Shown here one piece after another: positions 1 to 9,700 of a DNA stretch of 64,000 nt. The first letter of the stretch is position 1. Every line of letters begins with the position of its first letter. The notes under the pieces were generated by a model. It was not told the DNA's origin, searched no databases, and saw only the letters and a list, made by a program, of their open reading frames with translations. A program made the translations under genes and the position numbers. This DNA comes from Pseudotabrizicola sp. (GTDB lineage Bacteria; Pseudomonadota; Alphaproteobacteria; Rhodobacterales; Rhodobacteraceae): contig NZ_JAUSNR010000026.1 in NCBI RefSeq assembly GCF_030656345.1, forward strand, positions 310,001 through 374,000. The letters are read 5' to 3'.

Positions 1-774
1 CTGAACCGCATGCTGCAGGCGGTGCCCGGCCTGCGCGCCCAGACCGCCTTTGCCATCGGCACCGAAGCTGCCCCGCTGTTGCAGGGGCCGGCCCCGGTCA
101 GCAACTGGCAACCCGATCTGCGGCTGGACCTGTCTGCGCAAAGCCGCCTGCTCCTGGACCATATCTACCACGACGACGCCCTGTTCCGCGAAGCCGCGAC
201 CGAGGCGGTATCGCTGACCGAAAGCATCGACCTGTCCCAGATGGACGGCGCGGCCAGCCCCAGGGGTGGCCCGCTGGCCGATACCGACCGGCTGACCGAT
301 TTCGCCGCCGACCGGCTGCGGCAAGACACCCGCATTGCCGCGTTTTCGCTCAACGGCTGGGACACCCACCGCAACCAGCAGGGCGCCATTACCCCGCCGC
401 TGCGGCGGCTGGAGCGGGTTGTGCTGCGGTTGCAGGACCGGCTCGGGCCGCAGATCTGGGACAAGACCCTGCTGCTGGCGATGACCGAATTCGGCCGCAC
501 CGTGGCCGAAAACGGCTCCAAGGGCACCGACCACGGCACCGGGGGGGCGATGCTGATGGCAGGCGGCGCGCTGAACGGCGGGCGGGTGATGGGCCAGTGG
601 CCCGGGCTGGACGAGGCCGCGCTTTATGAACGCCGCGACCTGATGCCCACATCCGATGTGCGGGCCTGGGCCGCCTGGGCGATGCGCGGCATGTATGGGT
701 TCGACCGCAGCCTGCTGGAATCGAGCATCTTTCCCGGGCTGACCATGGGCGATGATCCCGGCCTTCTGGCCTGA
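1..774 (+). CDS. DUF1501 family protein, C-terminal part (5' end outside window)
   Basis: The frame is open from base 1, so the gene begins before the window. The visible 257 codons match the C-terminal half of DUF1501 proteins, which are related to sulfatases/alkaline phosphatases. Seen directly: an SLNGWDTH segment, then MTEFGRT followed by GTDHGTGGAM, the metal-site-like signatures of the family. DUF1501 proteins are usually exported by the Tat route and often sit beside a DUF1800 gene; both the signal and that neighbour would lie upstream and cannot be checked. The substrate is unknown. The next gene follows in the same direction after about 75 bp. Confidence 0.85.
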   Translation: MNRMLQAVPGLRAQTAFAIGTEAAPLLQGPAPVSNWQPDLRLDLSAQSRLLLDHIYHDDALFREAATEAVSLTESIDLSQMDGAASPRGGPLADTDRLTDFAADRLRQDTRIAAFSLNGWDTHRNQQGAITPPLRRLERVVLRLQDRLGPQIWDKTLLLAMTEFGRTVAENGSKGTDHGTGGAMLMAGGALNGGRVMGQWPGLDEAALYERRDLMPTSDVRAWAAWAMRGMYGFDRSLLESSIFPGLTMGDDPGLLA

Positions 775-849
775 CCCTGCCGCAAAATCGCCATTGCGCA
801 CTGCACCTTGCGCAGGACATAACCGCAGCAGGATCACAGGGGCAACGGC

Positions 850-1578
850 ATGCAAAACCAGCAACCACAGGGCGCACCACAGGGGCAGTTGCTCACCGGC
901 TGGACCCCGCCGCCGCGCCCGCCCGCCGGCCTGACCCTGGAAGGCACGCATATCCGTCTCGAACCGCTGGAGGCCGATGACCACGCCGCCGATCTGTTCA
1001 CCGCCTTTTCCGGCCATGATGCGCTGTGGGATTACATGCCCTATGGCCCGTTTTCCTCGGCCTCGGCCTATCACCGCTGGGTCAAGGACCATCAGGGCCG
1101 CGAAGACCCGGTGTTTTTTGCCCTGCGCGACACGGCCACCGGCCACGCCGTGGGGGTCGCCTCGTACCTGCGCATCACGCCAGAGGCGGGCAGCATAGAG
1201 GTCGGCCACATCTGCCTGTCCCCCGCGCTGCAACGCACCCCTGCCGCGACGGAAAGCATGTTTCTGATGATGGACTGGGCCTTCCGCGCCGGTTACCGGC
1301 GCTATGAATGGAAATGCAACGCCCTGAACCTGCCGTCGCGCCGGGCCGCACAACGGCTTGGCTTCAGTTATGAAGGCATCTTCCGCAACCACACCGTCAG
1401 CAAAGGCCGCAACCGTGATACCGCGTGGTTTTCGGTGATCGACAGCGAATGGCCCGCCCTGCGCGAAGCCTTTGCCGCCTGGCTGGCCCCGGCCAATTTT
1501 GGCGCGACAGGCCAGCAGCGCGAACGGCTGTCCGACCTGTCGCGGCTGGTGCGCGCCGCCTCTGACCCGGGGCTGTAG
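850..1578 (+). CDS. GNAT acetyltransferase, RimJ/RimL type
   Basis: A 242-residue protein with a RimJ/RimL-like GNAT fold starting near residue 28 (LEGTHIRLEPLE). It has the family's typical ending, where ALNLPSRRAAQRLGF forms the acetyl-CoA-binding helix and is followed by YEGIFRNH. Members acetylate protein N termini or small molecules; the substrate here cannot be told. A weak purine-rich RBS (AGGGGC) precedes the ATG. The first 25 residues are Gln/Pro-rich and probably disordered. It converges with the response regulator, with only 5 bp between the stop codons. Confidence 0.82.
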   Translation: MQNQQPQGAPQGQLLTGWTPPPRPPAGLTLEGTHIRLEPLEADDHAADLFTAFSGHDALWDYMPYGPFSSASAYHRWVKDHQGREDPVFFALRDTATGHAVGVASYLRITPEAGSIEVGHICLSPALQRTPAATESMFLMMDWAFRAGYRRYEWKCNALNLPSRRAAQRLGFSYEGIFRNHTVSKGRNRDTAWFSVIDSEWPALREAFAAWLAPANFGATGQQRERLSDLSRLVRAASDPGL

Positions 1579-1583
1579 CAGAA

Positions 1584-2357
1584 TCAGAACCGCGCCGCCT
1601 CGCCCAGACGGTGCTGCACCAGACGCTGCAGGCGCGGCAGCGCCTCGGCGCGCAGGGCCGCGTCCTGCGCAGCCTCGGCCAGGGCGGCGTCACCGGCACT
1701 GCGCGCAATGCCGGCCACAAACCGCGCCAGATAGGCCCGCGCCGCCGCATCGGGCCCCTTGGCCAGCAAGTCTGCGGCATGGGTCAGATCATCGCGCAGC
1801 GCCAGCGGGTCACACCGCGCCACCGCCGGGTCGTGCCATTCGGGCAAGGGCGGGACAAACTGGCCCCAGAAATACCGCCGCCCGGTCCGCGCGCGCAGGC
1901 CCGGAAGATGCTGCAAGATCGCGGCCTGAAACACCCCCAGACCGGCAACCGGCTTGGCCAGAAACCCCTGTGCCCCTGCGGCCAGCGCCAGCCGCCTGCC
2001 ATCCGGGTCGCCGGACAGGCCCAGCACCAGCATGTCACGCCCCGCAGTGGCCAGTTCGCGGATCAGCTGGTCGCCACAGCCATCGGGCAGGCCAAGATCG
2101 ACAATCACCACATCGGGGCAATAGGTGCGCAGATGCGACCGCGCCTGTTCCAGACAGTCGGCCCGCCGCAGCCGCGCCCCCGAGCGCTGGCACATCATCC
2201 GCAGCATATCCGATGCCGACCGGCTGTCTTCCACCAGCAGAATGGTCACACCCGACAGCGGCAAGCCGCCCTGCGCCGGGGCCGCCCCCCCCTGCGGCAA
2301 AAAGCTGGGCGCGGTGGCGTGGACGGCGCGGTCTGGCACAGGCATGGCGATCCCCAT
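1584..2357 (-). CDS. Response regulator receiver protein with uncharacterised C-terminal helical region
   Basis: A receiver domain covers about residues 36-145 (from the ATG at 2357): ILLVED at 39-44, the phospho-acceptor Asp at 87 in VIVDLGLPDG, Ser115 and the conserved Lys135 in FLAKP. The remaining ~110 residues form no DNA-binding or enzymatic output domain that I recognise; they are Ala-rich and helical, rather like a histidine-phosphotransfer bundle but without an obvious His. The frame is open further upstream to 2435, but that stretch looks non-coding, and ATG codons at 2357 or 2345 are both possible. No histidine kinase is adjacent. Confidence 0.8.
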   Translation of the reverse strand: MGIAMPVPDRAVHATAPSFLPQGGAAPAQGGLPLSGVTILLVEDSRSASDMLRMMCQRSGARLRRADCLEQARSHLRTYCPDVVIVDLGLPDGCGDQLIRELATAGRDMLVLGLSGDPDGRRLALAAGAQGFLAKPVAGLGVFQAAILQHLPGLRARTGRRYFWGQFVPPLPEWHDPAVARCDPLALRDDLTHAADLLAKGPDAAARAYLARFVAGIARSAGDAALAEAAQDAALRAEALPRLQRLVQHRLGEAARF

Positions 2358-2561
2358 TCTGGAAGTGGCCCCTTGATCAGACGCCGATTCCGGATAACAG
2401 CCGGTTAAAACCATGCCGCGTTTCAGGGGCCGCACCCTGCGCAGGTGCCAAGGCTCACGCCGTTGCGTCAGGATCGCGCCAAAACTCGCCCTGCGACCGA
2501 TCGGCCTCTTGCCTCACCACGCCGCCCCGCCCATAACCAGCCTGAACCAACGGAGACGCCC

Positions 2562-2966
2562 ATGATCGGCCGCCTGAACCACGTTGCCATCGCCGTGCCA
2601 GACCTTGCCGTCGCCACCGCGCAATATGCGGGCACGCTCGGCGCATCGGTGCGCCCCCCGCAGGATGAACCCGATCACGGCGTCACCGTGGTTTTCATCG
2701 ACCTGCCGAACACCAAGATCGAATTGCTGTATCCGCTGGGCGAAAACTCCCCGATCAAAGGCTTTCTCGACAAGAACCCCGCAGGCGGCATCCACCATAT
2801 CTGTTACGAGGTGGAAGACATCCTCGCCGCGCGCGACACGCTGAAAGCCTCGGGCGCGCGGGTGCTGGGCTCGGGCGAGCCAAAGATCGGTGCCCATGGC
2901 AAGCCGGTGCTGTTCCTGCATCCCAAGGATTTCAACGGCTGCCTGATCGAGCTGGAGCAAGTATGA
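2562..2966 (+). CDS. mce: Methylmalonyl-CoA epimerase
   Basis: A 134-residue VOC-fold protein beginning IGRLNHVAIAVPDL and ending LHPKDFNGCLIELEQ, the standard ends of methylmalonyl-CoA epimerase. Metal ligands are visible as His at the start (NHVAI), His in GGIHHICYEV and the final Glu in LIELEQ. It interconverts (R)- and (S)-methylmalonyl-CoA in propionyl-CoA and ethylmalonyl-CoA metabolism, so it pairs with prpE at 27 kb. The ATG has a strong RBS, GGAGA, seven bases upstream. The stop overlaps the next start (ATGA), which implies translational coupling. Confidence 0.95.
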   Translation: MIGRLNHVAIAVPDLAVATAQYAGTLGASVRPPQDEPDHGVTVVFIDLPNTKIELLYPLGENSPIKGFLDKNPAGGIHHICYEVEDILAARDTLKASGARVLGSGEPKIGAHGKPVLFLHPKDFNGCLIELEQV

Positions 2967-3247
2967 CCATCACCTCCGTCGTCGTCCTGTTCGCCGTGGT
3001 CTGGTTCATGGTGTTCTTCATCGTGCTGCCGCTGCGTCTGACCACGCAAGGCGACGCAGGCTCGGTGGTGCCCGGCACGCCACGTGGCGCGCCGCGTGAC
3101 GAAATGGTGGGCCGCAAGGCCAAGGTCACCACGCTGTTCGCCATCATCGTCTGGGGTCTGCTGGCGGGCATCATCACCTCGGGCACCATCACGGTGCGCG
3201 ATTTCGACTGGATGGGCCGGATGCCCCCGATCTCCAGCGCCCCATGA
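2963..3247 (+). CDS. DUF1467 family small membrane protein
   Basis: 94 residues with two membrane segments, about residues 5-24 and 57-75, joined by a polar loop (PGTPRGAPRDEMVGRK) characteristic of DUF1467. The family is common in Alphaproteobacteria, typically directly after methylmalonyl-CoA epimerase as here, and has no established function. It overlaps both neighbours by ATGA, so mce, this gene and the GNAT gene are very probably one transcript. Confidence 0.88.
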   Translation: MTITSVVVLFAVVWFMVFFIVLPLRLTTQGDAGSVVPGTPRGAPRDEMVGRKAKVTTLFAIIVWGLLAGIITSGTITVRDFDWMGRMPPISSAP

Positions 3248-3726
3248 TCCGCGCGCTGGATGCGAGGCGCGACCGCGCGGCGGTGGCAGGTCTGCTCACC
3301 CGCGCGCAGGATTACTACCAGCTGTGGAAAGGCCACGCTCCCGGCGCGGCCGAGGTGGAAGAGGTTTTCACCAGCACCCCGCCCGGCTGCGACCCCGCTG
3401 CCTCGCACCGGCTGGGGCTGTTTCTTGATGACCAGCTGGCAGGCGTGGCCGAACTGTCGTTCGGCTTCCCCGAACCCGAAGACGCCTATCTTGGCCTGAT
3501 GATCCTTGACCCCGCCGTGCGGTCACAGGGTCACGGGGCAACATTCCTCACCGCCATCGAAACCCGCGCGCGCGCCGCACATGCCCCCCGGCTCTGCCTC
3601 GCCGTGCTGGAAGCCAACCCGCGCGGGGCCGCGTTCTGGGCCCGCATGGGCTTTGCGCCCACCGGCGTGTCACGGCTTGACGCCGACACCGGCCACAGCA
3701 TTCACCGTCTGGTCAAACCGCTCTGA
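3244..3726 (+). CDS. GNAT family N-acetyltransferase
   Basis: A 160-residue acetyltransferase starting by ATGA overlap with the DUF1467 gene. The central strand YLGLMILDPAVRSQGHGATFL contains the acetyl-CoA signature (R/Q-x-x-G-x-G/A form, SQGHGA), and the C terminus ANPRGAAFWARMGFAPTG is the usual GNAT ending. The substrate is unknown. It converges with and overlaps the EamA gene by 25 bp at the 3' ends. Confidence 0.85.
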   Translation: MIRALDARRDRAAVAGLLTRAQDYYQLWKGHAPGAAEVEEVFTSTPPGCDPAASHRLGLFLDDQLAGVAELSFGFPEPEDAYLGLMILDPAVRSQGHGATFLTAIETRARAAHAPRLCLAVLEANPRGAAFWARMGFAPTGVSRLDADTGHSIHRLVKPL

Positions 3727-4553
3727 ACGCTGGCAATCGCCACGCCGCCCAAAATCACCGCCGTGGCCGCCCAGAACCGCCAGCCCACGCCCTCGCCCAT
3801 CACCGCGGCCCCGCCCAGCGCTGCCAGCACCGGCACCGTCAGCTGCGCCACCGCCGCCCGCGCCGCCCCCAAGGCGGGCAGCACCGCATACCACAGCGCA
3901 TAGCCCAGCCCTGATGTCACCGCCCCCGACAGCACCGCCAGCCAGATGCCCTGCGCCTCCATCCGCATCCCGCCCCAGACCAACGCAATCCCCAGCATCA
4001 CCGGCACCGCCAGAACGAAATTCCACGCCGTCGCCGCCAGCGCATCCGTGGCCCCCCGCCCGGCCAGTGAATACACCCCCCAGCCAAAGCCCGCACACCC
4101 CATCGCCAGCGCCCCCGCCAGCGGCACCTCGGCCCCGCCCGGTGCCACCAGCCAGACCAGCCCGGCAAAGGCCAGCCCGGCCCCCAGCCAGCGCCGCCCC
4201 GGCACCGCCTCCCCCGACAGCAGCGCACCGCCAAACATTGTCACCTGCACAGACCCGAACAATATCAGCGCCCCGACCCCGGCCCCCAGCGCCAGATAGG
4301 CCATTGAGAACCCCACCAGATACACCACCAGCCCGAACACCCCGGCCCCACGCCCGCGCGCGCCCTGCCAGACCACACCGCCGCGAACCCCCACCAGAGC
4401 CGCCAGCACCACAGCCCCCGCCACCACCCGCACCGCCGCAAAGGCCAGCGGGTCCATCCCGCCGCCGCCCACCGCCATCCGGTTCAGCACCGAATTGGCC
4501 GCAAACGCCAGCATCGCCAGTGCCGTCCAGCCAAACACCCGCGCAGCACTCAT
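3702..4553 (-). CDS. EamA/DMT family transporter
   Basis: A 283-residue integral membrane protein with about ten hydrophobic segments arranged as two EamA repeats, typical of the drug/metabolite transporter superfamily. Substrates of this family are small metabolites or amino acids; the sequence does not say which. The ATG at 4553 is chosen because AAAGGTG lies just upstream and MSAARVFGW starts the first helix. The frame stays open to 4613 but without membrane-protein character. The RBS region overlaps a GGAGTATTT element (see repeats). Confidence 0.85.
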   Translation of the reverse strand: MSAARVFGWTALAMLAFAANSVLNRMAVGGGGMDPLAFAAVRVVAGAVVLAALVGVRGGVVWQGARGRGAGVFGLVVYLVGFSMAYLALGAGVGALILFGSVQVTMFGGALLSGEAVPGRRWLGAGLAFAGLVWLVAPGGAEVPLAGALAMGCAGFGWGVYSLAGRGATDALAATAWNFVLAVPVMLGIALVWGGMRMEAQGIWLAVLSGAVTSGLGYALWYAVLPALGAARAAVAQLTVPVLAALGGAAVMGEGVGWRFWAATAVILGGVAIASVQSGLTRR

Positions 4554-4560
4554 GGCTTGC

Positions 4561-4584
4561 ACCTTTCTGAAATACTCCCGCCGG
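4561..4584 (-). repeat. GGAGTATTT intergenic element, copy 1
   Basis: Read on the minus strand this is GGCGGGAGTATTTCAGAAAG followed by GTGCAA. It shares GGGAGTATTTCAGAAAGG with the copy near 52.43 kb. It sits directly before the EamA start codon, and its AAAGGTG end probably doubles as that gene's ribosome binding site. Confidence 0.6.
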
Positions 4585-4630
4585 AGGCTCCCATCCTGTC
4601 CCCCATGCACCACGCCTGCCCATTGCTGCT

Positions 4631-4650
4631 TGCCCAGATACTCCCGCGGC
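4631..4650 (-). repeat. GGAGTATTT intergenic element, diverged copy
   Basis: Minus strand GCGGGAGTATCTGGGCAAGC, 50-80 bp from copy 1 in the same orientation and just after the stop of the pabC-like gene. One base of the core differs (GTATC for GTATT). Confidence 0.45.
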
Positions 4651-4661
4651 CTGCATCCGCC

Positions 4662-5288
4662 CTATCCAACCCACACCGCCTCTGCCATCCCGCGCAGCGC
4701 ATTGCCGACCCACAGCCGCACCCGTGGCAGATCATGCCCCATCAGCACCTCTTCCACACAAGCCATCTCTGCCCGCAACACCCCCGGCAACAGCCCGCAA
4801 GCCAGCGGGGGCGTCCGCAACCCGGCCCCGCGATCAAAGAACAGCGTGGTGATCGTCCCGTCACAGACCTCCCCCCGCTGGTTCAGGAACACCACCTCAT
4901 CCACCCCCGCAGGCAACGCCGCCCGCGCCCGGTCATACACCCCGCGCCGCGTCGATTTCACCCGCAACCACGGATCGCCCGAGGCCAGGCGCTCGCCCGC
5001 CAGCCCCAGCCGCCACAGCCCGCGCGCAGGGGGCACCGCCCCCACCTCAACCTCAACCGCCCCATGCGCATCCAGCGTCAGCCGCAGCCGCGCCGCCGCC
5101 CCCGCCGGCGCGGTCATAATCAGGCTTGGCACCTCCAGCACAGGCACCGCCCAGCCCAGCGCCGCCGCCCCCGCCGTCAGCCGGGCCAGATGCAGCGGCC
5201 AGCGTGGCAGCCGCGCCCCGTCCCACAGCATCGTCTCAATCAGCCTCAGCCCCGGTGCACCAGCCCCGTCGCGTAGCGTGCTTTCCAC
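4662..5288 (-). CDS. pabC: Aminotransferase class IV (aminodeoxychorismate lyase-like)
   Basis: About 208 residues, shorter than typical PabC (near 270), as is usual for the alphaproteobacterial form. It starts with LRLIETMLWDGARLP and carries the class-IV landmarks RRGVYDRARAALPAGVDEVVFLNQRGEVCDGTITTLF in pieces: the PLP-type Lys region and the E-x-x-x-G/T-NL-like stretch. It probably releases pyruvate from aminodeoxychorismate to give p-aminobenzoate. The start is taken as GTG at 5288, because GGAGGAGG lies four bases before it; an ATG at 5303 lies upstream of that RBS. It overlaps the end of pabB by 43 bp, so the pair is translationally linked. Confidence 0.8.
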   Translation of the reverse strand: MESTLRDGAGAPGLRLIETMLWDGARLPRWPLHLARLTAGAAALGWAVPVLEVPSLIMTAPAGAAARLRLTLDAHGAVEVEVGAVPPARGLWRLGLAGERLASGDPWLRVKSTRRGVYDRARAALPAGVDEVVFLNQRGEVCDGTITTLFFDRGAGLRTPPLACGLLPGVLRAEMACVEEVLMGHDLPRVRLWVGNALRGMAEAVWVG

Positions 5289-6385
5289 AGCGCCTCCTCC
5301 CATTCCCCGTCAGCGGTGGAATCGTAGACCACGCCCCCGCCCACATTCAGCCGCACCTCGCCATCCGGCCAGACCCGCGCGGTGCGGATCGCCACCGACC
5401 AGCACTGATCCCCGTCCGGCCCGGCCCAGCCCACCGCGCCGCAATACACCCCGCGCGGCTCGGCCTCGACCCCGGCAATGATCTCCATCGCCCGGATCTT
5501 CGGCGCCCCCGTCACCGACCCGCAGGGAAACAGCGCCGCCATCAGCCCCGGCAACCCCGCGCCGGGCAACAACCGCCCCTGCACCCGGCTGCTCATCTGA
5601 TGCACGGTCGCGAAACTCTCCACCGCATACAGCTCCGGCACCTTGACCGAGCCGACCTCCGCCATCCGCGCAATGTCGTTGCGCAGCAGGTCCACAATCA
5701 TCAGGTTCTCGGCCCGGTCCTTCTCGCTGGCCTGCAACGCCGCCGCCAATCCGGCATCCTCCACCGGATCATCACTGCGCGGGGCCGTGCCCTTCATCGG
5801 GCGGCTTTCAATCACCCCGCCCGTGACCCGGAAAAACAACTCCGGGCTGCGCGACACCACCACCGGCCCCACCCCCAGATCGACAAACGCCCCATAACCC
5901 ACCGGCTGCCCCACCCGCAGCGCACCATAAAGCCCCAAAGCCGTGCCGCCCGACAGGCGCGAGGCGATCGGAAACGTCAGGTTGATCTGATAACAATCCC
6001 CAGCCGCAATATACCCCTGCACCCGCACGAACGCCGCACCATAAGCCTCCCGGGTCACACAAGGCTCCAACGGCTCCAGCCGCACCCCGCGCGCCGCCTC
6101 TGCCGCCTCGGCCAGCACCGGACCTGCATCCTGCGGCCCGTCAAACGCCGCCAGACAGACCAACGGTCCGCGCCGCCCCGCAGGCATCAGCCCCGCCAAC
6201 CTTGGCTCCAAAGCATAACCCGCCTCATAGGCGATGGTGCCCGCAATCCACGCACCCCGCGCCCGCGCCGCCTCGGCGGCAGCAAGGCAAGGCGCAACCT
6301 CCCCCGCCTCCTGCGCCACGAACAGCGCCGTGGGCTGCGCAAACACCGCTGCCCGCCCGCCCGGCCCATGTTCAATGACAATCAT
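5246..6385 (-). CDS. pabB: Aminodeoxychorismate synthase component I
   Basis: 379 residues with the chorismate-binding catalytic domain in the C-terminal two thirds: DCYQINLTFP, ENLMIVDLLRNDI, TVHQMSSRVQGRL, FPCGSVTGAPKIRAMEII and GVYCGAVGW are all diagnostic of the anthranilate synthase/PabB superfamily. With PabA it aminates chorismate; the PabC-like neighbour finishes PABA synthesis for folate. The ATG at 6385 has GGGGGAC seven bases upstream; the upstream in-frame extension to 6436 is unlikely. The gene is divergent from carB across a 361-bp intergenic region. Confidence 0.92.
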   Translation of the reverse strand: MIVIEHGPGGRAAVFAQPTALFVAQEAGEVAPCLAAAEAARARGAWIAGTIAYEAGYALEPRLAGLMPAGRRGPLVCLAAFDGPQDAGPVLAEAAEAARGVRLEPLEPCVTREAYGAAFVRVQGYIAAGDCYQINLTFPIASRLSGGTALGLYGALRVGQPVGYGAFVDLGVGPVVVSRSPELFFRVTGGVIESRPMKGTAPRSDDPVEDAGLAAALQASEKDRAENLMIVDLLRNDIARMAEVGSVKVPELYAVESFATVHQMSSRVQGRLLPGAGLPGLMAALFPCGSVTGAPKIRAMEIIAGVEAEPRGVYCGAVGWAGPDGDQCWSVAIRTARVWPDGEVRLNVGGGVVYDSTADGEWEEALWKARYATGLVHRG

Positions 6386-6746
6386 CGAAAGTCCCCCAGC
6401 ATCGCCCGAAATCCGCCCCTTGCCCGCCTGACGCATCTAGCACGCACCCCCCGGCCGGAACAGGCGGCAAGCGACCCATTCCGGCCCCTCCTGTCCCCCG
6501 ATAACCCGGCCATCGCCGCATAGGCAGCCCCGGTAGGGCGGGGTTCACCCCGCCTGCCCCCGGCATTGGCGGGGTGAACCCCGCCCTACCCCATACTCCC
6601 CGATCACGCCGCCGCCCTGACCCCCATCGCAAAGGGTTGCGCCCCGCCGCGCAACCCCCTAAACCCCCGTCAATTTGCGCAGACCGCACGAATCCGCGAG
6701 CCCGGCCACCGTGGCGCGGGTTCAGCCATGGACAGGGGCCAAGACC
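6386..6746. other. Intergenic region pabB-carB with two stem-loop structures
   Basis: 361 bp between divergent genes. It holds a REP-like double palindrome at 6533-6589 and, closer to carB, a separate hairpin with arms GGGTTGCGC (6634-6642) and GCGCAACCC (6649-6657). This second hairpin has no following T-run, and whether it affects carB is unknown. No other gene was seen. Confidence 0.6.
6533..6589. repeat. REP-like double palindrome, copy 1
   Basis: Two perfect 22-nt inverted arms (6533-6554 and 6568-6589) separated by 13 bp. Each arm starts with GTAG and contains GGCGGGGTTCACCCCGCC, itself able to fold (7-bp stem, TTCA loop). The same unit with identical arms and a 13-bp spacer lies after carB at 10092-10148. 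Confidence 0.9.
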
Positions 6747-9700
6747 ATGCCGAAAAGAACCGACATCAAATCCATCATGATCATCGGTGCAGGCCCCATC
6801 GTCATCGGACAGGCCTGCGAATTCGACTACTCGGGTGCCCAGGCCTGCAAGGCTTTGCGCGAAGAAGGCTACCGCGTCATTCTGGTCAACTCGAACCCCG
6901 CCACGATCATGACAGATCCCGGTCTGGCGGATGCGACCTATATCGAGCCGATCACCCCCGAAGTGGTGGCCAAGATCATCGAAAAAGAACGCCCCGATGC
7001 TTTGCTGCCCACCATGGGCGGCCAGACCGGGCTGAACACCGCACTGGCGCTGGCTGACCTCGGCATATTGGAAAAGTTCAACGTTGAACTGATCGGTGCC
7101 AAGCGCGAAGCCATCGAAATGGCAGAAGATCGCAAGCTGTTCCGCGAAGCGATGGACCGGATCGGGCTGGAAAACCCCAAAGCCACCATCATCGCCGCCC
7201 CCAAACTGCCCAATGGCAAATACGACATCAACGCCGCGATCACGGAGGCCATCGCCACGCTCGATTACGTGGGCCTGCCCGCCATCATCCGCCCCGCCTT
7301 TACCCTCGGCGGCACCGGCGGCGGCGTCGCCTACAACCGCGATGATTACGAGGCAATCTGCCGCAGCGGGCTGGAAGCCTCGCCCATGGCGCAGATCCTC
7401 GTCGACGAATCCCTGCTCGGCTGGAAAGAGTTCGAGATGGAGGTGGTGCGCGACACCGCCGACAACGCCATCATCGTCTGCGCCATCGAAAACATCGACC
7501 CGATGGGCGTGCACACTGGTGACTCCATCACTGTGGCCCCGGCGCTGACCCTGACGGATAAGGAATACCAGATCATGCGCAACGGCAGTATCGCCGTGCT
7601 GCGCGAGATCGGGGTCGAAACCGGCGGATCGAACGTGCAATGGGCGATCAACCCCGCCGATGGCCGCATGGTCGTCATCGAAATGAACCCACGCGTCTCG
7701 CGCTCCTCCGCTCTCGCGTCCAAAGCGACAGGCTTCCCCATCGCCAAAATCGCCGCCAAACTCGCGGTCGGCTACACGCTGGACGAGCTCGACAATGACA
7801 TCACCAAAGTCACCCCCGCCAGCTTTGAACCCTCCATCGACTATGTCGTCACCAAGATCCCCCGCTTTGCCTTCGAGAAATTCCCCGGCAGCGAGCCCAA
7901 CCTCACCACCGCCATGAAATCGGTGGGTGAGGTGATGGCCATTGGCCGCACCATCCACGAATCGATGCAAAAGGCCCTCGCCTCGTTGGAAACCGGCCTC
8001 ACCGGCTTTGACGAAATCGCCATCCCCGGCGGCCCCGACCGCGCCGCCGTCTCCAAGGCGCTGTCGCTGCAAACCCCCGACCGGCTGCGTGTCATCGCCC
8101 AGGCCATGCGCGAAGGCTTCACCGACGACCAGATCAACGCCATCACCTCGTTCGATCCGTGGTTCCTCGCCCGCATCCGCGAGATCATCGACGCCGAGGC
8201 CCGCATCCGCCACGACGGCCTGCCGCTCGACGCCCCCTCCTTGCGCAAGCTCAAGATGATGGGCTTCACCGATGCCCGCCTCGCCACCCTCACAGGCCGG
8301 GACGAAGCACAGGTCCGCCGCGCGCGGCGCAACCTCGGCGTCACCGCCGTCTTCAAACGCATCGATACCTGCGCGGCGGAGTTCGAAGCGCAAACCCCCT
8401 ACATGTATTCCACCTACGAAACCCCGGTCATGGGCGATGTGGAATGCGAAGCCCGCCCCTCGAACGCCAAAAAGGTCGTCATCCTCGGCGGCGGCCCCAA
8501 CCGCATCGGGCAAGGCATCGAGTTCGACTATTGCTGCTGCCACGCCTGCTACGCCCTCACCGACGCGGGCTACGAGACGATCATGGTCAACTGCAACCCT
8601 GAAACCGTCTCCACCGATTACGACACCTCGGACCGGCTGTATTTTGAGCCGCTCACCCTGGAACACGTGCTGGAAATCCTGCGGGTGGAACAGGACAACG
8701 GCACCCTGCACGGCGTCATCGTGCAGTTCGGCGGCCAGACCCCGCTGAAACTGGCCCAGGCCCTTGCAAACGAAGGCATCCCGATCCTCGGCACCACCCC
8801 CGACGCCATCGACCTTGCCGAAGACCGCGAGCGGTTCCAGCAACTGCTCAACACCCTGAACCTGAAACAACCCGTCAACGGCACCGCCCGGTCGCGGGAT
8901 GAGGCCTTCGCCGTCGCCAAACAGGTCGGCTACCCCCTCGTCATCCGCCCGTCCTTCGTGCTGGGTGGCCGCGCGATGGAAATCATCCGCGACGACGCCC
9001 AGCTGGAACGGTATATCCGTGAAGCCGTTCAGGTCTCCGGCAACAACCCGGTGCTGCTCGACAGCTACCTGTCCGGCGCGATCGAGGTTGATGTCGACGC
9101 CCTCTCCGATGGTCACAACGTCCATGTCGCCGGCATCATGGAACATATCGAAGAGGCCGGCGTGCATTCCGGCGACTCCGCCTGCTGCCTGCCCCCCCAC
9201 TCCCTCTCGACTGAGACCATCGCAGAGCTGAAAACCCAGACCGTCGCCATGGCCCGCGCCCTCAACGTGGTCGGGCTGATGAACGTGCAGTTCGCGATCA
9301 AGGACGGCACCATCTACGTGCTCGAAGTCAACCCGCGCGCCTCGCGCACCGTGCCCTTCGTCGCCAAGGCCACCGATTCCGCCATCGCCGCCATCGCCGC
9401 CCGCCTGATGGCCGGCGAGCCGATGTCGAACTTCCCCCTCCGCGCCCCGTATGAGGCTGGCGTCGGCCCCGACACCGACCTGCCACTCGCCAACCCCTTC
9501 ACCCTCGCCGACCCGATCACCCCGTGGTTCTCGGTGAAAGAGGCGGTGCTGCCCTTCGCCCGCTTCCCCGGCGTCGACCCCGTTCTCGGGCCTGAAATGC
9601 GCAGCACGGGTGAGGTGATGGGCTGGGACCGCACCTTCGCACTGGCCTTCCTCAAGGCCCAGATGGGCGCAGGCACCATCCTGCCCGAAGCGGGCCGCGT

